From: Streptomyces flavochromogenes
Lineage (GTDB): Bacteria > Actinomycetota > Actinomycetes > Streptomycetales > Streptomycetaceae
NCBI RefSeq assembly: GCF_000717595.1
Contig: NZ_JNZO01000006.1
Location: 124,001 to 188,000 of the forward strand
Reading direction: 5' to 3'
Length of the DNA stretch: 64,000 nucleotides
Numbering within the stretch: the first letter of the stretch is position 1; each line of letters begins with the position of its first letter. Below the pieces are notes generated by a model. That model saw nothing but the letters and a program-made list of their open reading frames with translations, was not told where the DNA came from and ran no database searches. Below, piece after piece: positions 1-7,753 of this stretch. A program made the position numbers and the translations under genes.

Positions 1-732
1 CTCGGTGTAGTAGGCGTCGTGGGTGATCCCGAGCCGCCGCGCCGCCCGGGCGAAGCTCTGGAAGGCGTACAGCACACTGGTCTCGAAGTAGGCGTACGCG
101 CCCAGGAAGTACTGGGGCGAAGGGGCCCGGCTCGCCAGCCAGTGGAACATGTTGACGTAGGCGAAGCACTCGGGGGTCGTCTCGTCGAGGTAGTCGTCGA
201 GCCGGAGGCTCATGCCGAGCTCGGTGAGCAGGTCGCGGTAGAGCTGGGAGTGCGCCTTCTCCTCGTTGCCGCAGCCGAGTTCGTCGATGAGGACGCGGAA
301 GACCGCCATCGCCGAGCGGTACGGGAGCCGGGGCACGACCGGGAGCAGCGACTCCGACTCGGTGAGACCGTCGAGCGCGAACTGGCGCACCACGACCTTG
401 AACTGGTCGAGCGTCGCGTGCTCGGCGAGGAAGGTGGCGCTCTCCGGGAGCGAGGCCTCCTCCTCGGCGAGGAACTCCTTGAGCGCCTGAAGGAGCTCGC
501 CGGGCGAGCCGAACCGGGGCGCGGAGGTCTCGTACGCCCGTGCCTTGGGCAGGATCCAGCGCTCCTCGATCGCGGTCATCGAGCCGTAGTCGCCGAGGTT
601 GGGGACCCGCCGGTAGAGGCTGTGCAGCTCGCGCTGGGAGGTCGCGGCCGGGGCGGTGATCGAGTGCGCGGCCACCGGCGGGGCGGACGCGGCCGGCGGG
701 GACGCGGAGGGAGCGGCGGGGGTGGTGCTCAT
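1..732 (-). CDS. rohS: Heme-oxygenase-like diiron oxidase (RohS-like N-oxygenase), C-terminus outside window
   Basis: Partial gene: 244 codons are visible and the C-terminal part lies left of base 1. The ATG at 732 overlaps the upstream aldolase's stop codon (ATGA), so the two are translationally coupled. After a Pro/Ala/Ser-rich leader of about 30 residues the protein is helical. It carries an E-x-H pair (AEHAT), a conserved EEKAH segment, a later Glu in FETS, and HDAYYTE at the window edge, a pattern of metal ligands typical of TenA/heme-oxygenase-like diiron oxidases (HDO superfamily). In azomycin biosynthesis RohS oxidises the amino group of 2-aminoimidazole to a nitro group. The RohS assignment rests on its three operon partners; sequence alone supports only an iron-containing redox enzyme. 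Another HDO activity, such as amino-acid fragmentation, is possible. Confidence 0.68.
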   Translation of the reverse strand, partial: MSTTPAAPSASPPAASAPPVAAHSITAPAATSQRELHSLYRRVPNLGDYGSMTAIEERWILPKARAYETSAPRFGSPGELLQALKEFLAEEEASLPESATFLAEHATLDQFKVVVRQFALDGLTESESLLPVVPRLPYRSAMAVFRVLIDELGCGNEEKAHSQLYRDLLTELGMSLRLDDYLDETTPECFAYVNMFHWLASRAPSPQYFLGAYAYFETSVLYAFQSFARAARRLGITHDAYYTE

Positions 733-1535
733 GCCGCCTTCGCCTCCTCGTGCACGGTCGGGGAGGAGATCACGCCGCGTCGGTGCAGTTCCTTCTTGAC
801 CCAGCGGTACCAGTCGTCCTTGAAGACGCCGTACCGCTCGCAGACGGTGTTGATCTCCGCCTGGCGGTCGGGGGTCGGGTCGACCAGCATCGCGTTGCAC
901 AGCGAGGGTTCGAGGTTGGCCAGCGGGCCGATGAAGCCGTCGATGCCGCGGGCGTCGACGAGGAGGTTCTCCCAGCCCTCGAAGACCGGGATGCCGGTGC
1001 CGGCCTCGGCCATGTTCCGGGTGAAGGCGGCGTCTCCGCTGGACTCCTTGATGCCGACGATCCCCGGGATCTCCTTGCAGATCCGGATCAGGGTGTCGAA
1101 CTCGATGCGATTGCCCGAGAGCGCCTCCTCGTTGTAGAGGAAGATCGGGATGTCGAGGGCCGCACGGATCGCCTTGTAGTGCTCGACGATCCCGTCCTGC
1201 GTCACCTCGGCCCCGAACGGCGTGGTGACGACGACGGCGTCGGCGCCGATCGCGGCCGCCGTCCGGGCCCGGTCGATCACCGCGTCGGTGTCGGGAAGCT
1301 GGATGCCGGCGAGGACGGGCAGACCGCCCGCGTGCCGGACGGTGTACGTGACGACGTCCTGCCACTGCCGTGCGTCGAGCTTCCAGCCCTCGCCGGAGGT
1401 CAGGGCCGGCATGAAGCCGTTGACCTCGGTGCGGATGTGGTCCAGGAGACGGACCACGCTCGGCTCGTCGACGACGCCGTGCTCGTCGAACGGGGTGATC
1501 AGCGGGACGACGGTCCCGGAGTAGGTGCCAGGCAT
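729..1535 (-). CDS. rohR: DapA/NAL-family class I aldolase (RohR-like retro-aldolase)
   Basis: A 268-residue TIM-barrel aldolase of the dihydrodipicolinate synthase/N-acetylneuraminate lyase family, full length for the family. The Schiff-base lysine is K163 in GIKESSGD and the catalytic tyrosine is Y134 in FLYNEE. These enzymes make or break C-C bonds next to pyruvate. In the azomycin pathway RohR cleaves 4-hydroxy-2-ketoarginine into pyruvate and guanidinoacetaldehyde, which fits the enzymes on either side. It is not an obvious housekeeping dapA: it sits inside a four-gene operon, 24 bp after the DUF6190 gene, and overlaps the next gene by 4 bp. The family is certain; the substrate is inferred from the operon. 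Confidence 0.8.
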   Translation of the reverse strand: MPGTYSGTVVPLITPFDEHGVVDEPSVVRLLDHIRTEVNGFMPALTSGEGWKLDARQWQDVVTYTVRHAGGLPVLAGIQLPDTDAVIDRARTAAAIGADAVVVTTPFGAEVTQDGIVEHYKAIRAALDIPIFLYNEEALSGNRIEFDTLIRICKEIPGIVGIKESSGDAAFTRNMAEAGTGIPVFEGWENLLVDARGIDGFIGPLANLEPSLCNAMLVDPTPDRQAEINTVCERYGVFKDDWYRWVKKELHRRGVISSPTVHEEAKAA

Positions 1536-1559
1536 GAGTGGGGTGCCCTTCGGAACGAA

Positions 1560-2102
1560 TCAGAGGGTTTCGGAGACGACCTTCAGGACCAGCGACCGCC
1601 GGTAGAGGTCCTCCAGGTACGCGGGGAACGACGGCTCCTCGCCGAGGGCGGGAGCGTCGGCCGGGGCGAGCGGGGCCAGCGGTACGACGGGCAGGCCGGC
1701 CGTCCGGACGAGCCGGGGGCTCGCCGTGTGGAGCACGCCCCCGCGGGCGATGACCTGGGCGAGCAGCAGGCGTTCATGGGTGGGCAGACCGTCGAGCGCG
1801 GGCTCGGTGAAGGCCCGGCGGACGTCGTCCTCGGCGTAGGCGATCCGGTCGATCGCCAGGTCCGTGTGGAGGACGTCCATGAACGGGTAGTACTCGTCCT
1901 GCAGTTCCCGCTCGTAGCCCCACACGAGGTCGTCGCAGCGGCCGACCTGCTCCCAGCTCATGACGACCCCGCCGGCGTCCCCCGCGGCCAGCCGGCCGGC
2001 GAAGAAGGCCTTGGCGGCCACGCGGACCGCGTCGTCCTTGCTGTGCATGCCCATGAACGTGGTGGCGTCGATGAAGACCACCGGGTCGGTGTCAGACGGC
2101 AT
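1560..2102 (-). CDS. rohQ: DUF6190 family protein, candidate RohQ (2-aminoimidazole-forming step)
   Basis: A 180-residue protein beginning with [12 protein letters not shown] and containing several conserved acidic positions (D-x-T near the N-terminus, E and D in the middle), loosely PIN-like in layout. I recognise it as the DUF6190 family, which has no assigned fold function. Its ATG lies 11 bp inside the end of the RohP-like gene, so the two are coupled. The azomycin pathway needs a protein that cyclises and dehydrates guanidinoacetaldehyde to 2-aminoimidazole (RohQ), and this is the only operon member left for that role, so the symbol is assigned by elimination. Alternatively it could be an accessory or RNA-acting protein. 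Confidence 0.55.
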   Translation of the reverse strand: MPSDTDPVVFIDATTFMGMHSKDDAVRVAAKAFFAGRLAAGDAGGVVMSWEQVGRCDDLVWGYERELQDEYYPFMDVLHTDLAIDRIAYAEDDVRRAFTEPALDGLPTHERLLLAQVIARGGVLHTASPRLVRTAGLPVVPLAPLAPADAPALGEEPSFPAYLEDLYRRSLVLKVVSETL

Positions 2103-3270
2103 AGCGCTCGAGCACCTTCCGCATCCGCTCCATCGCGCCGGCGAACAGCTCCGGCTCGCGGGCCAGGGCCAGGCGCACGAAGCGCTCGCCCTTCTCCTTG
2201 GTGTTCCAGTAGAAGAACGTGCCCGGCAGGACGTACACCTCCTCGTCGAAGAGGACGGCCTGGAGCTGGGTGGCGGTCAGGTGATCCGGCTTGATGCGGA
2301 ACCAGGCGACGCTGGTGCCGACGACCGGCTCCTGGAACTCCAGGATGGTGCCGCTGAGGGCGTTGCGGGCGGCCTCGCCGTTGGTGCGGATGATGTCGCG
2401 GACGGAGGCGAAACCGTCGGTGATGGAGTCCTCGACGTACTGCGTGACCATGTTGAGGACGAACGGCGAGACGTTCAGGAGGACGCTGGTGTGGAGGTTG
2501 TAGACCTCCTCCTGGATGTCCTGACTGGCCGTGATCATGGCGCACTTGGCGTCCTGGATCGGCCAGGTCTTGCCGGTGTCCTCCATGACCATGTAGGTGA
2601 CGCCGGACTCCTCCAGGAGCCGGTAGATGTCCACCCGGCCGATGCCCTCGTCACAGAGCGCGAAGGACGCGAAGCAGAAGTCCATCACCAGGACCTTGTC
2701 GTGGTCCACGCAGTAGCGGACGACCTCGCGGAAGCCCTCCAGCTTCTCGGCGAGCAGGGTGAACCCGGTGGGGTTGTTGGGGTCGACGAGGTAGATCGCG
2801 TCCGCGGTGATCTCGTCGACGAGACGCTCGTAGATGGCGTCCTTGTCGTGCAGCGCGGACTCGGCGAACGGGGCGATCGGCACCTGCATGTTGCGCAGCA
2901 GGTCGACCAGGTTGTCGAAGCAGGGCTCGACCAACTGCACCGACATCCCGCGCTGCTTGAGGAACATGCCGGCGACCATGGTCGACACGCTCGCGGAGTA
3001 CGAAAGGAGCGTGCGGCCCATCGCGCGGGCGGTGGGCTGCTGGTGCAGCCGGAAGAAGGCGTCCAGGAACTGCCGCTCGAAGTGCGCCTGCTGCTTCGAC
3101 TCGGACTCGTGCCACAGCTCGGGAAGCCGCGAGACGATCCGCTCCTGGGAGGTGGACTGACGCTGGTGGGTGTGCGCGTCGGCCAGGTTGAACCGGGTCT
3201 TCAGGGCTTCGATCTCGTGCTGGGTGAGGTCGACGAACGTGCTGACGTCTGCCTTGTCGGTCAACGACAT
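2092..3270 (-). CDS. rohP: O2-dependent PLP L-arginine oxidase/hydroxylase, MppP/RohP family
   Basis: A 392-residue fold-type I PLP enzyme annotated generically as an aminotransferase. It resembles MppP and RohP along its length: an N-terminal [10 protein letters not shown] segment (His33/His35, the region that closes the active site in MppP), PNNPTG at 164-169, and the PLP lysine K234 in EDTGKTWP. That family uses O2 to convert L-arginine to 4-hydroxy-2-ketoarginine (plus 2-ketoarginine). The ATG at 3270 is chosen over a longer frame because GGGAG lies 7 nt upstream and similarity to the family starts there. It is the first gene of the operon; a promoter is visible at 3326-3354. Substrate is inferred from family resemblance recalled from memory and from the matching operon. 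Confidence 0.75.
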   Translation of the reverse strand: MSLTDKADVSTFVDLTQHEIEALKTRFNLADAHTHQRQSTSQERIVSRLPELWHESESKQQAHFERQFLDAFFRLHQQPTARAMGRTLLSYSASVSTMVAGMFLKQRGMSVQLVEPCFDNLVDLLRNMQVPIAPFAESALHDKDAIYERLVDEITADAIYLVDPNNPTGFTLLAEKLEGFREVVRYCVDHDKVLVMDFCFASFALCDEGIGRVDIYRLLEESGVTYMVMEDTGKTWPIQDAKCAMITASQDIQEEVYNLHTSVLLNVSPFVLNMVTQYVEDSITDGFASVRDIIRTNGEAARNALSGTILEFQEPVVGTSVAWFRIKPDHLTATQLQAVLFDEEVYVLPGTFFYWNTKEKGERFVRLALAREPELFAGAMERMRKVLERYAV

Positions 3271-3302
3271 GAAGAACTCCCGCTGTCGATACGAATCTCC
3301 GT

Positions 3303-3314
3303 CCGGAATTCCGG
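3303..3314. promoter_or_regulatory. 12-bp perfect palindrome in the rohP-like leader
   Basis: CCGGAATTCCGG lies between the predicted -10 box and the ribosome binding site of the leftward operon, where a bound repressor would block transcription. No regulator can be assigned; it may also be chance in this GC-rich context. Confidence 0.35.
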
Positions 3315-3325
3315 CGGCGTGAATG

Positions 3326-3354
3326 ACTGTAGGAGCTTCGACCGCCCTTGCGAA
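3326..3354 (-). promoter_or_regulatory. Candidate sigma-70-like promoter of the roh-like operon
   Basis: Reading leftwards, TTCGCA (3354-3349) is followed by exactly 17 bp and TACAGT (3331-3326). The start codon is at 3270, giving a leader of about 50 nt. Around it the sequence is unusually AT-rich for this genome (AATTAATAATC near 3370). Confidence 0.45.
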
Positions 3355-3409
3355 TAACGGCCGGGTCACGCAATTAATAATCACCGCGATGTTCTGCCGA
3401 TGAAAAAAA

Positions 3410-3458
3410 GGAACGACGGCCAGGCATTCCTCGTAAAGGAATGCCTGGCCGTCGTTCC
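3410..3458. terminator. Rho-independent terminator, perfect 21-bp stem
   Basis: Two perfect 21-nt arms (3410-3430 and 3438-3458) flank the 7-nt loop TCGTAAA. A run of seven A at 3403-3409 reads as a T-tract on the minus strand, so it ends transcription of the DsbA-like operon and insulates the roh-like operon promoter from it. Confidence 0.9.
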
Positions 3459-3490
3459 GGTGCTGCGGCCGCTTTTGGCGGCGTGTTCAA

Positions 3491-4192
3491 CTATTCAGTG
3501 GCGGCCTTGAGCAGGATGTCCTCGAACACCTTCGGGTCGTCCGAGCCGATCACCGGCCAGCCGATGCCGTAGGCGCCCTCCCAGTCCACCTCGATGCCGG
3601 GGTTGGCGTGGTCGGAGCCGTCGGGCAGGAACAGATGGGGGCTGCAGTCCACCCGGTCGCTCTGGGCGAGCGCCGACTGGTCCGCGAGCGTGCGGCGCGC
3701 GCGCCCGTCGTCCAGGGCCTCGGCGAGGGTGCCGACGTCGACGGCGCCGGTCTCGGCGGCCACGTCCAGGATCACCTTGCGGTGGCTGATGCAGCGCGAC
3801 TCGGCCCAGAAGGCCCGGCGCAGCCCGAGGTCGAGCTGCTCCGAGGCGCGCAGGCTCTGCTCCTTGGCGGCGAGCACCGCCTCCAGTGCGGGCAGGGTCG
3901 TCGAGGGGTAGAGCCAGTCCTTGGCCTGCCACAGCTGCCAGCCGGCGGCCGGCTCCAGGCTGGCCATCCGGGCGACCTCGCTGTCCGTGCCGGGGCGCGG
4001 GCTCGGGGCGTCGTTGAGCAGTTCGAGGGGGAAGGCGCGCAGGTCGAAGGAGACCTGCTCCTCCAGGCCGAGACGGGCCCGGGTGGTGTGCAGCCGGTGG
4101 ATCGCGATGTGCGCGAAGGAACACCAGATGTCGGAGAAGACGGTGACGACTCCGCGCGGCGGCGTCAGGTCGGCGGTGGTCGGGTCGGACAT
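3491..4192 (-). CDS. DsbA-family thioredoxin-fold protein with a single active-site cysteine
   Basis: A 233-residue DsbA/FrnE-like protein. The first strand is followed by DIWCSFA, so the usual C-x-x-C is C24-S-F-A27: the second cysteine is lost, as in glutathione/mycothiol-S-transferase-like or isomerase-like members. The helical insertion domain (residues about 60-150) and the C-terminal thioredoxin part with a PHLFLPDG loop are present. There is no signal peptide, so it acts in the cytoplasm. AGGAG precedes the ATG at 4192. It is the last gene of a three-gene operon, 26 bp after the MBL gene, ending at the strong terminator. It may be a thiol-dependent isomerase or transferase; the substrate is unknown. 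Confidence 0.75.
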   Translation of the reverse strand: MSDPTTADLTPPRGVVTVFSDIWCSFAHIAIHRLHTTRARLGLEEQVSFDLRAFPLELLNDAPSPRPGTDSEVARMASLEPAAGWQLWQAKDWLYPSTTLPALEAVLAAKEQSLRASEQLDLGLRRAFWAESRCISHRKVILDVAAETGAVDVGTLAEALDDGRARRTLADQSALAQSDRVDCSPHLFLPDGSDHANPGIEVDWEGAYGIGWPVIGSDDPKVFEDILLKAATE

Positions 4193-4218
4193 GGTTCTCC
4201 TCGGTTCGTGCGGGGATC

Positions 4219-5019
4219 TCAGGCGGCGGGGGGCTCGACGGCGTCGAGCGCGGCCTCGAGGTCGAGGTCGGCGTCGGGCAGCCAGGCGGGCAGGGAGGGG
4301 ATACGGGCCATCGCCTCGAAGAGCCGCGGTACGGCGGCCTCGCGGACGGTCGGCCCATGGGCGCTCAGCAGCTTCGCGGGGCGCAGGGCGGCCAGCTCGT
4401 GCACCGGCCGGAGGAATTTCGTCTCGTCGACCAGCGCGGTCCACGGGGCTATCGCCCGGTTCAGGACCTCGAAGCCGTGGAAGAATTCCGCCTCGGAGAG
4501 TTCGGTGAACTCTTGGCTGATTTCTTCTACGACGGTCCCGAAACTGTCGGAGCTGTAGAGCGTTCCATCGGAATGGTCGAACACGGCGAGGGTTCCGGGT
4601 GAATCGAAAGTGGGAGGCCGGTGAAAACTGAGCTCACGGTCGCCGACTTTGACGCGGCTTCCCGGGTTCGCGGTGACGACCCGGTCCTGCGGAATGGCGA
4701 ACTCTTCCGATATTCGCGTCAGCGATATGGCGTTGGCGAGGACCTTCGCGTTCGGCGCCGCCTCCAGGATCCGGGCGAGGGCGCCGGTGTGGTCGCGGTC
4801 GTCGTGGGTGACGACGACCCAGCGCAGGTCGGCCGGCTCGATCAGCGACCACAGGGAGTCCAGGAAGCCCTCCCGGTCGACGGGCATGCCGGTGTCCACG
4901 AGGATCGGCTGGCCGGACCGGAGGAGGAAGGCGTTCACCGGCTGGTCGCCGAGGCCCGGGATGGGCAGTGCCGAGGGGAGGACGTGGAGGTCCGGCCCGG
5001 CGGTGTAGGACGCTTTCAT
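4219..5019 (-). CDS. MBL-fold protein with flavodiiron-like (HxDxDH) metal site
   Basis: A 266-residue metallo-beta-lactamase-fold protein. The first metal motif is H72-D-D74-R-D76-H77: the second histidine of the common HxHxDH motif is replaced by an acidic residue. This is characteristic of the diiron domain of flavodiiron proteins (O2/NO reductases) and related redox MBL proteins. D158 (SSDSFG) and a late histidine (LSAHGPT) supply further ligands. No flavodoxin domain follows. It lies between a DMT transporter and a DsbA-like gene on the same strand. AAAGGTG precedes the ATG at 5019. A diiron oxygen-, NO- or nitro-group-handling role is inferred; hydrolase activity cannot be excluded. Confidence 0.75.
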   Translation of the reverse strand: MKASYTAGPDLHVLPSALPIPGLGDQPVNAFLLRSGQPILVDTGMPVDREGFLDSLWSLIEPADLRWVVVTHDDRDHTGALARILEAAPNAKVLANAISLTRISEEFAIPQDRVVTANPGSRVKVGDRELSFHRPPTFDSPGTLAVFDHSDGTLYSSDSFGTVVEEISQEFTELSEAEFFHGFEVLNRAIAPWTALVDETKFLRPVHELAALRPAKLLSAHGPTVREAAVPRLFEAMARIPSLPAWLPDADLDLEAALDAVEPPAA

Positions 5020-5090
5020 GGCACACCTTTCATGACGCACCGTGCGGGCCGTGGCTCCCGGACGGGGTCCCCGGGGAGCGCCGGCCTCGG

Positions 5091-6029
5091 TCAGACGAGC
5101 TGGATGGTCAGGGAGCCGGCGATCAGCAGGGCGAGACCCAGGGCGCGCGGCTTCGTGAGGGAGCGCTGGGGGAGCTTGAAGAGGCCCTTGTGGTCGATCA
5201 GGGCCGAGGTGAGCTGCTGCCCGGTCACGGTGAGCGCGATGGTCACCGCCGCCCCGATCTCGGGGATGAGCAGGAAGGTCCCGGTGACGTAGGCGGCGGC
5301 GCAAGCGCCACCGAGCCAGCCCCACCAGGGCATCTTCTTCAGCGGGGCGATCTTGGGCTTCGGCGTCTTCCGGGTCGCGTACAGCACGAGCAGGACGACG
5401 GCGATGGTGAACGTCGCCACGGCGAAGCTGATCACGGCGACGGTGACGGGCTGCTTGAGCTGGGCGCGGAGCTGGGCGTTGACCGCGCCCTGGATGGGCA
5501 GCACGGCTCCGGCGACGACGCCGAGGGCGAGCCAGCCGGCGCGGCCGGCACTCGACATCCTGGGGGCGCCGGGAGGGGCCGCCGCCTTCATGCCCCGGAT
5601 GATCACGACGATGCCGGCGAGCACGGCCACGGCGCCGATGACGATCCCGGCGCTCAGGTCCTGCTGCTCGAGACCGAGGAGACCGAAGAGGTCGAGCGCG
5701 AGCGAGGCGAACATCTGGCCGGTGACGAAGAGTCCGACGGCGGCGAGGGCGCCGAGCCGTGGGAAGAGCAGGATGCCGCTGGTGATGTAGAGCGGACTGG
5801 CGAGTCCGCCGAGCAGCTGCCAGGGCTCGACGTCGGGCAGTTTGCCGAGCGCGCCGAGTGCTCCGGCCGCCACCGCGAGCACGGTCAGCAGACCGGTCGC
5901 GACGCCGAGCTGGATGGTCGAGGCGCCGTACGGGGTGCCGACGGCCGAGTTGAGCTGGAGGTTCACCGAGGCCTGGACGGCCAGGAGGCAGCCGACCAGC
6001 AGGGCCGCGGCGAGGAGCGCGGTGTGCAT
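5091..6029 (-). CDS. DMT-superfamily transporter, YdcZ/DUF606 type (tandem domains)
   Basis: A 312-residue membrane protein with about ten hydrophobic helices in two homologous halves; the motif of small and polar residues near the start of each half (VNLQLNSAVG and VNAQLRAQL) marks the DUF606 family as a tandem fusion. The start at 6029 is favoured over an upstream GTG because GGGAGATCCAG lies just before it and the longer version adds a non-conserved tail. It is the first gene of the operon with the MBL and DsbA-like genes, divergent from a TetR gene across a double palindrome. The substrate is unknown; efflux under TetR control is likely. It is the exporter gene closest to the roh-like operon. 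Confidence 0.8.
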   Translation of the reverse strand: MHTALLAAALLVGCLLAVQASVNLQLNSAVGTPYGASTIQLGVATGLLTVLAVAAGALGALGKLPDVEPWQLLGGLASPLYITSGILLFPRLGALAAVGLFVTGQMFASLALDLFGLLGLEQQDLSAGIVIGAVAVLAGIVVIIRGMKAAAPPGAPRMSSAGRAGWLALGVVAGAVLPIQGAVNAQLRAQLKQPVTVAVISFAVATFTIAVVLLVLYATRKTPKPKIAPLKKMPWWGWLGGACAAAYVTGTFLLIPEIGAAVTIALTVTGQQLTSALIDHKGLFKLPQRSLTKPRALGLALLIAGSLTIQLV

Positions 6030-6063
6030 CTGGATCTCCCTGGGGCGGGATGGCGAGCGGGGA

Positions 6064-6127
6064 TAAGTGGACACTGAGTCCGTTTAGCATGCCACGAGAC
6101 ATGGCAAACGGACAAGGTGTCCACTTA
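6064..6127. promoter_or_regulatory. Nested inverted repeat: paired TetR operator
   Basis: TAAGTGGACAC (6064-6074) pairs with GTGTCCACTTA (6117-6127), and GTCCGTTT (6078-6085) pairs with AAACGGAC (6106-6113); both inner arms are 3 nt from the outer arms. Each half is also a weak palindrome (GTGGACACTGAGTCCG and CGGACAAGGTGTCCAC), giving two inverted sites 42 bp apart, four helical turns. It sits between the divergent transporter operon and TetR gene and should be the TetR binding region. Confidence 0.75.
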
Positions 6128-6153
6128 GCTCCAGGGGAAGTAAGGTCTGGTCC

Positions 6154-6816
6154 ATGAGCGACGACGAGCAGCGGGGTCGTGGAGCCGCCTCCGTCCACCG
6201 GGTCGGCGGGCTCCTCGGCGATCTTCAGGCCGCGGACGACCAGCCGGTCGCCCCGCGCAGACGCGCGGACGCGGAACGCAACCGGGCCCAGATCCTGGCC
6301 GCGGCCGAGCAGCTCTTCGCCCAGCAGGATCCGCGGACGGTCACCATGGACCGGATCGCCAAGGCCGCCGGGGTGGGCCGGGCCACGCTCTATCGGAGCT
6401 TCCCCGATCCCTCGTCGGTCGCCGTCGCACTGCTCGACGAGCACGAGCGACGGCTCCAGGGTCAGCTCATCTACGGCCCGCCGCCGCTCGGCCCCGGAGC
6501 GCCCGCGGGGGAGCGGCTGGCGGCGTTCTACCTGGCGATGCTCGATCTCCTGGAACGGCACCTGCCGCTGGCCCTCGGTGCGGAGACCGGCCCCGCGCGC
6601 TTCCGGACGGGTGCGTACGGCTTCTGGCGCGTGCATGTCCGCACGCTGCTCGTCGACCACGGGATCCAGGACCCGGACCCGCTGATCGACATCGCTCTCA
6701 GCCCGCTGTCACCCGAGCTCTACCAGTTCCAGCGGCACGAACTCGGCCTGTCGACCGAACGCATCGGCCGCTCCCTCGCCGACTTCGCGCGCCAGTTGCT
6801 GCGGTCGGGGGAGTGA
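6154..6816 (+). CDS. TetR/AcrR-family transcriptional regulator
   Basis: A 220-residue regulator with an approximately 40-residue non-conserved N-terminal extension before the HTH (ILAAAEQLF...VTMDRIAKAAGVGRATLYRSFP). The recognition helix is followed by a divergent ligand domain. TAAGGT at 6141-6146 lies 7 nt before the ATG with no Shine-Dalgarno sequence in the gap, so the mRNA is probably leaderless. It is divergent from the DMT-MBL-DsbA operon and probably represses both that operon and itself through the double operator at 6064-6127. The ligand is unknown. Confidence 0.85.
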   Translation: MSDDEQRGRGAASVHRVGGLLGDLQAADDQPVAPRRRADAERNRAQILAAAEQLFAQQDPRTVTMDRIAKAAGVGRATLYRSFPDPSSVAVALLDEHERRLQGQLIYGPPPLGPGAPAGERLAAFYLAMLDLLERHLPLALGAETGPARFRTGAYGFWRVHVRTLLVDHGIQDPDPLIDIALSPLSPELYQFQRHELGLSTERIGRSLADFARQLLRSGE

Positions 6817-6864
6817 GACGGAGCGGCGCGCCCGCCGGGCGCCGCTTCCCGGCCGCCCGCGCCG

Positions 6865-7539
6865 CTATGCGCCGGGCCGCCGCCCGGCCGGGTGGACCAG
6901 GCCCGGGAGGATCAACTTCCAGATGCGGTCGAGCCGTTGCTCGGCAGGGCCGTGCAAAGCGCCGCTGTCCGCGCTCCTCGGGTCCTCGCTGGGCCAGCAC
7001 TCCTCGGACGGACCGTTCGGGCAGCGCATCTCCAGCTCGACCCCGGTGATCACGTAGCCGATCAGCGCGGCGACCGCCGTCGCGTCCACGCCGGGGCGCA
7101 GGGCCTTCTCGGCCTCCGCGTAGCGTGCCAGGCGCGCCACCTCGCGCCGCCAGGGGCAGTCCCGGGAGAACCCCGGGTCGGCTAATTGCAGTTCCCGCGC
7201 GAGGCGTTCACCGGCCCGCGCCGTCGGATCGGTCTCGAAGAGCCGTATCAGCGCGTGCGTGGCGATCACCAGCTTGTCGATCGCGGTGCCTCCGACGCCC
7301 TCCGTGGACAGGCACGCCGACTCGACCGTGATCCGGGTGGCCGCGTGGGCCCGCCCGTGGACCGCCGTCGCCAGCTCCGCCTTCGTCGCGAAGTGGAAGA
7401 CGAGTGCGCCGGTGGTCACCCGGGCCTCGCCGGCGATCCTGGCGAGCGAGGCCCGCTCGTACCCGTGCCTGTCGAACACCCTCGCGGCCGCCGACAGGAT
7501 TTCCTGTCTCGTACGTTCCGCCCGCTGCTGAATCGCCAT
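6865..7539 (-). CDS. Gamma-butyrolactone receptor-like TetR regulator (ScbR/ArpA family)
   Basis: A 224-residue protein. The N-terminus (RAERTRQEILSAAARVFDRHGYERA) and HTH (TTGALVFHF) match the ScbR/ArpA pattern, as do ARAGERL in the ligand domain and the terminal RIWKLILPGL. Such proteins bind gamma-butyrolactone or related hormones and control secondary metabolism. No butyrolactone synthase (AfsA-type) gene lies nearby, so it is an orphan receptor or pseudo-receptor. GGGGGAG is 3 nt before the ATG at 7539. It lies about 3.6 kb from the roh-like operon; control of that operon is speculation. Confidence 0.75.
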   Translation of the reverse strand: MAIQQRAERTRQEILSAAARVFDRHGYERASLARIAGEARVTTGALVFHFATKAELATAVHGRAHAATRITVESACLSTEGVGGTAIDKLVIATHALIRLFETDPTARAGERLARELQLADPGFSRDCPWRREVARLARYAEAEKALRPGVDATAVAALIGYVITGVELEMRCPNGPSEECWPSEDPRSADSGALHGPAEQRLDRIWKLILPGLVHPAGRRPGA

Positions 7540-7753
7540 GAGCTCCCCCGTCGGCTTGCGAGAAGGTGCCGGAGCGTGATGTTCCGGCCCGCGCCTGTGA
7601 CCGACTCGAAACTATCCGGCCGAGGGGCCACGAAACGTGTCCTCTCGCCCCACCGGCCGAAACTGGGGCTTGACGGGCATCTCAGCCCCAGGTCGCGGGC
7701 GCACACCCGACGCCGGGGGCGTGTGAAGTGTCCGGAACCGGAGCCATGCCCTG
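7540..7753. other. Intergenic region upstream of the ScbR-like gene
   Basis: 214 bp with no credible coding frame. It contains CTGGGGCT/AGCCCCAG arms (7663-7670 and 7684-7691, 13-nt loop) and AT-richer patches such as CGAAACTATCC near 7608, where the ScbR-like gene's promoter would be expected. I could not find a convincing butyrolactone-type operator. Confidence 0.4.

Noticed and set aside
5020..6660. 813-residue frame covering the DMT transporter and TetR gene
   Set aside because: The upstream part is arginine/proline-rich and antisense to TetR; the MBL gene starts at 5019 with its own ribosome site.
7663..7691. 8-bp inverted repeat upstream of the ScbR-like gene
   Set aside because: Thirteen-nt loop and no T-tract or symmetry typical of butyrolactone-receptor sites; too weak to call.
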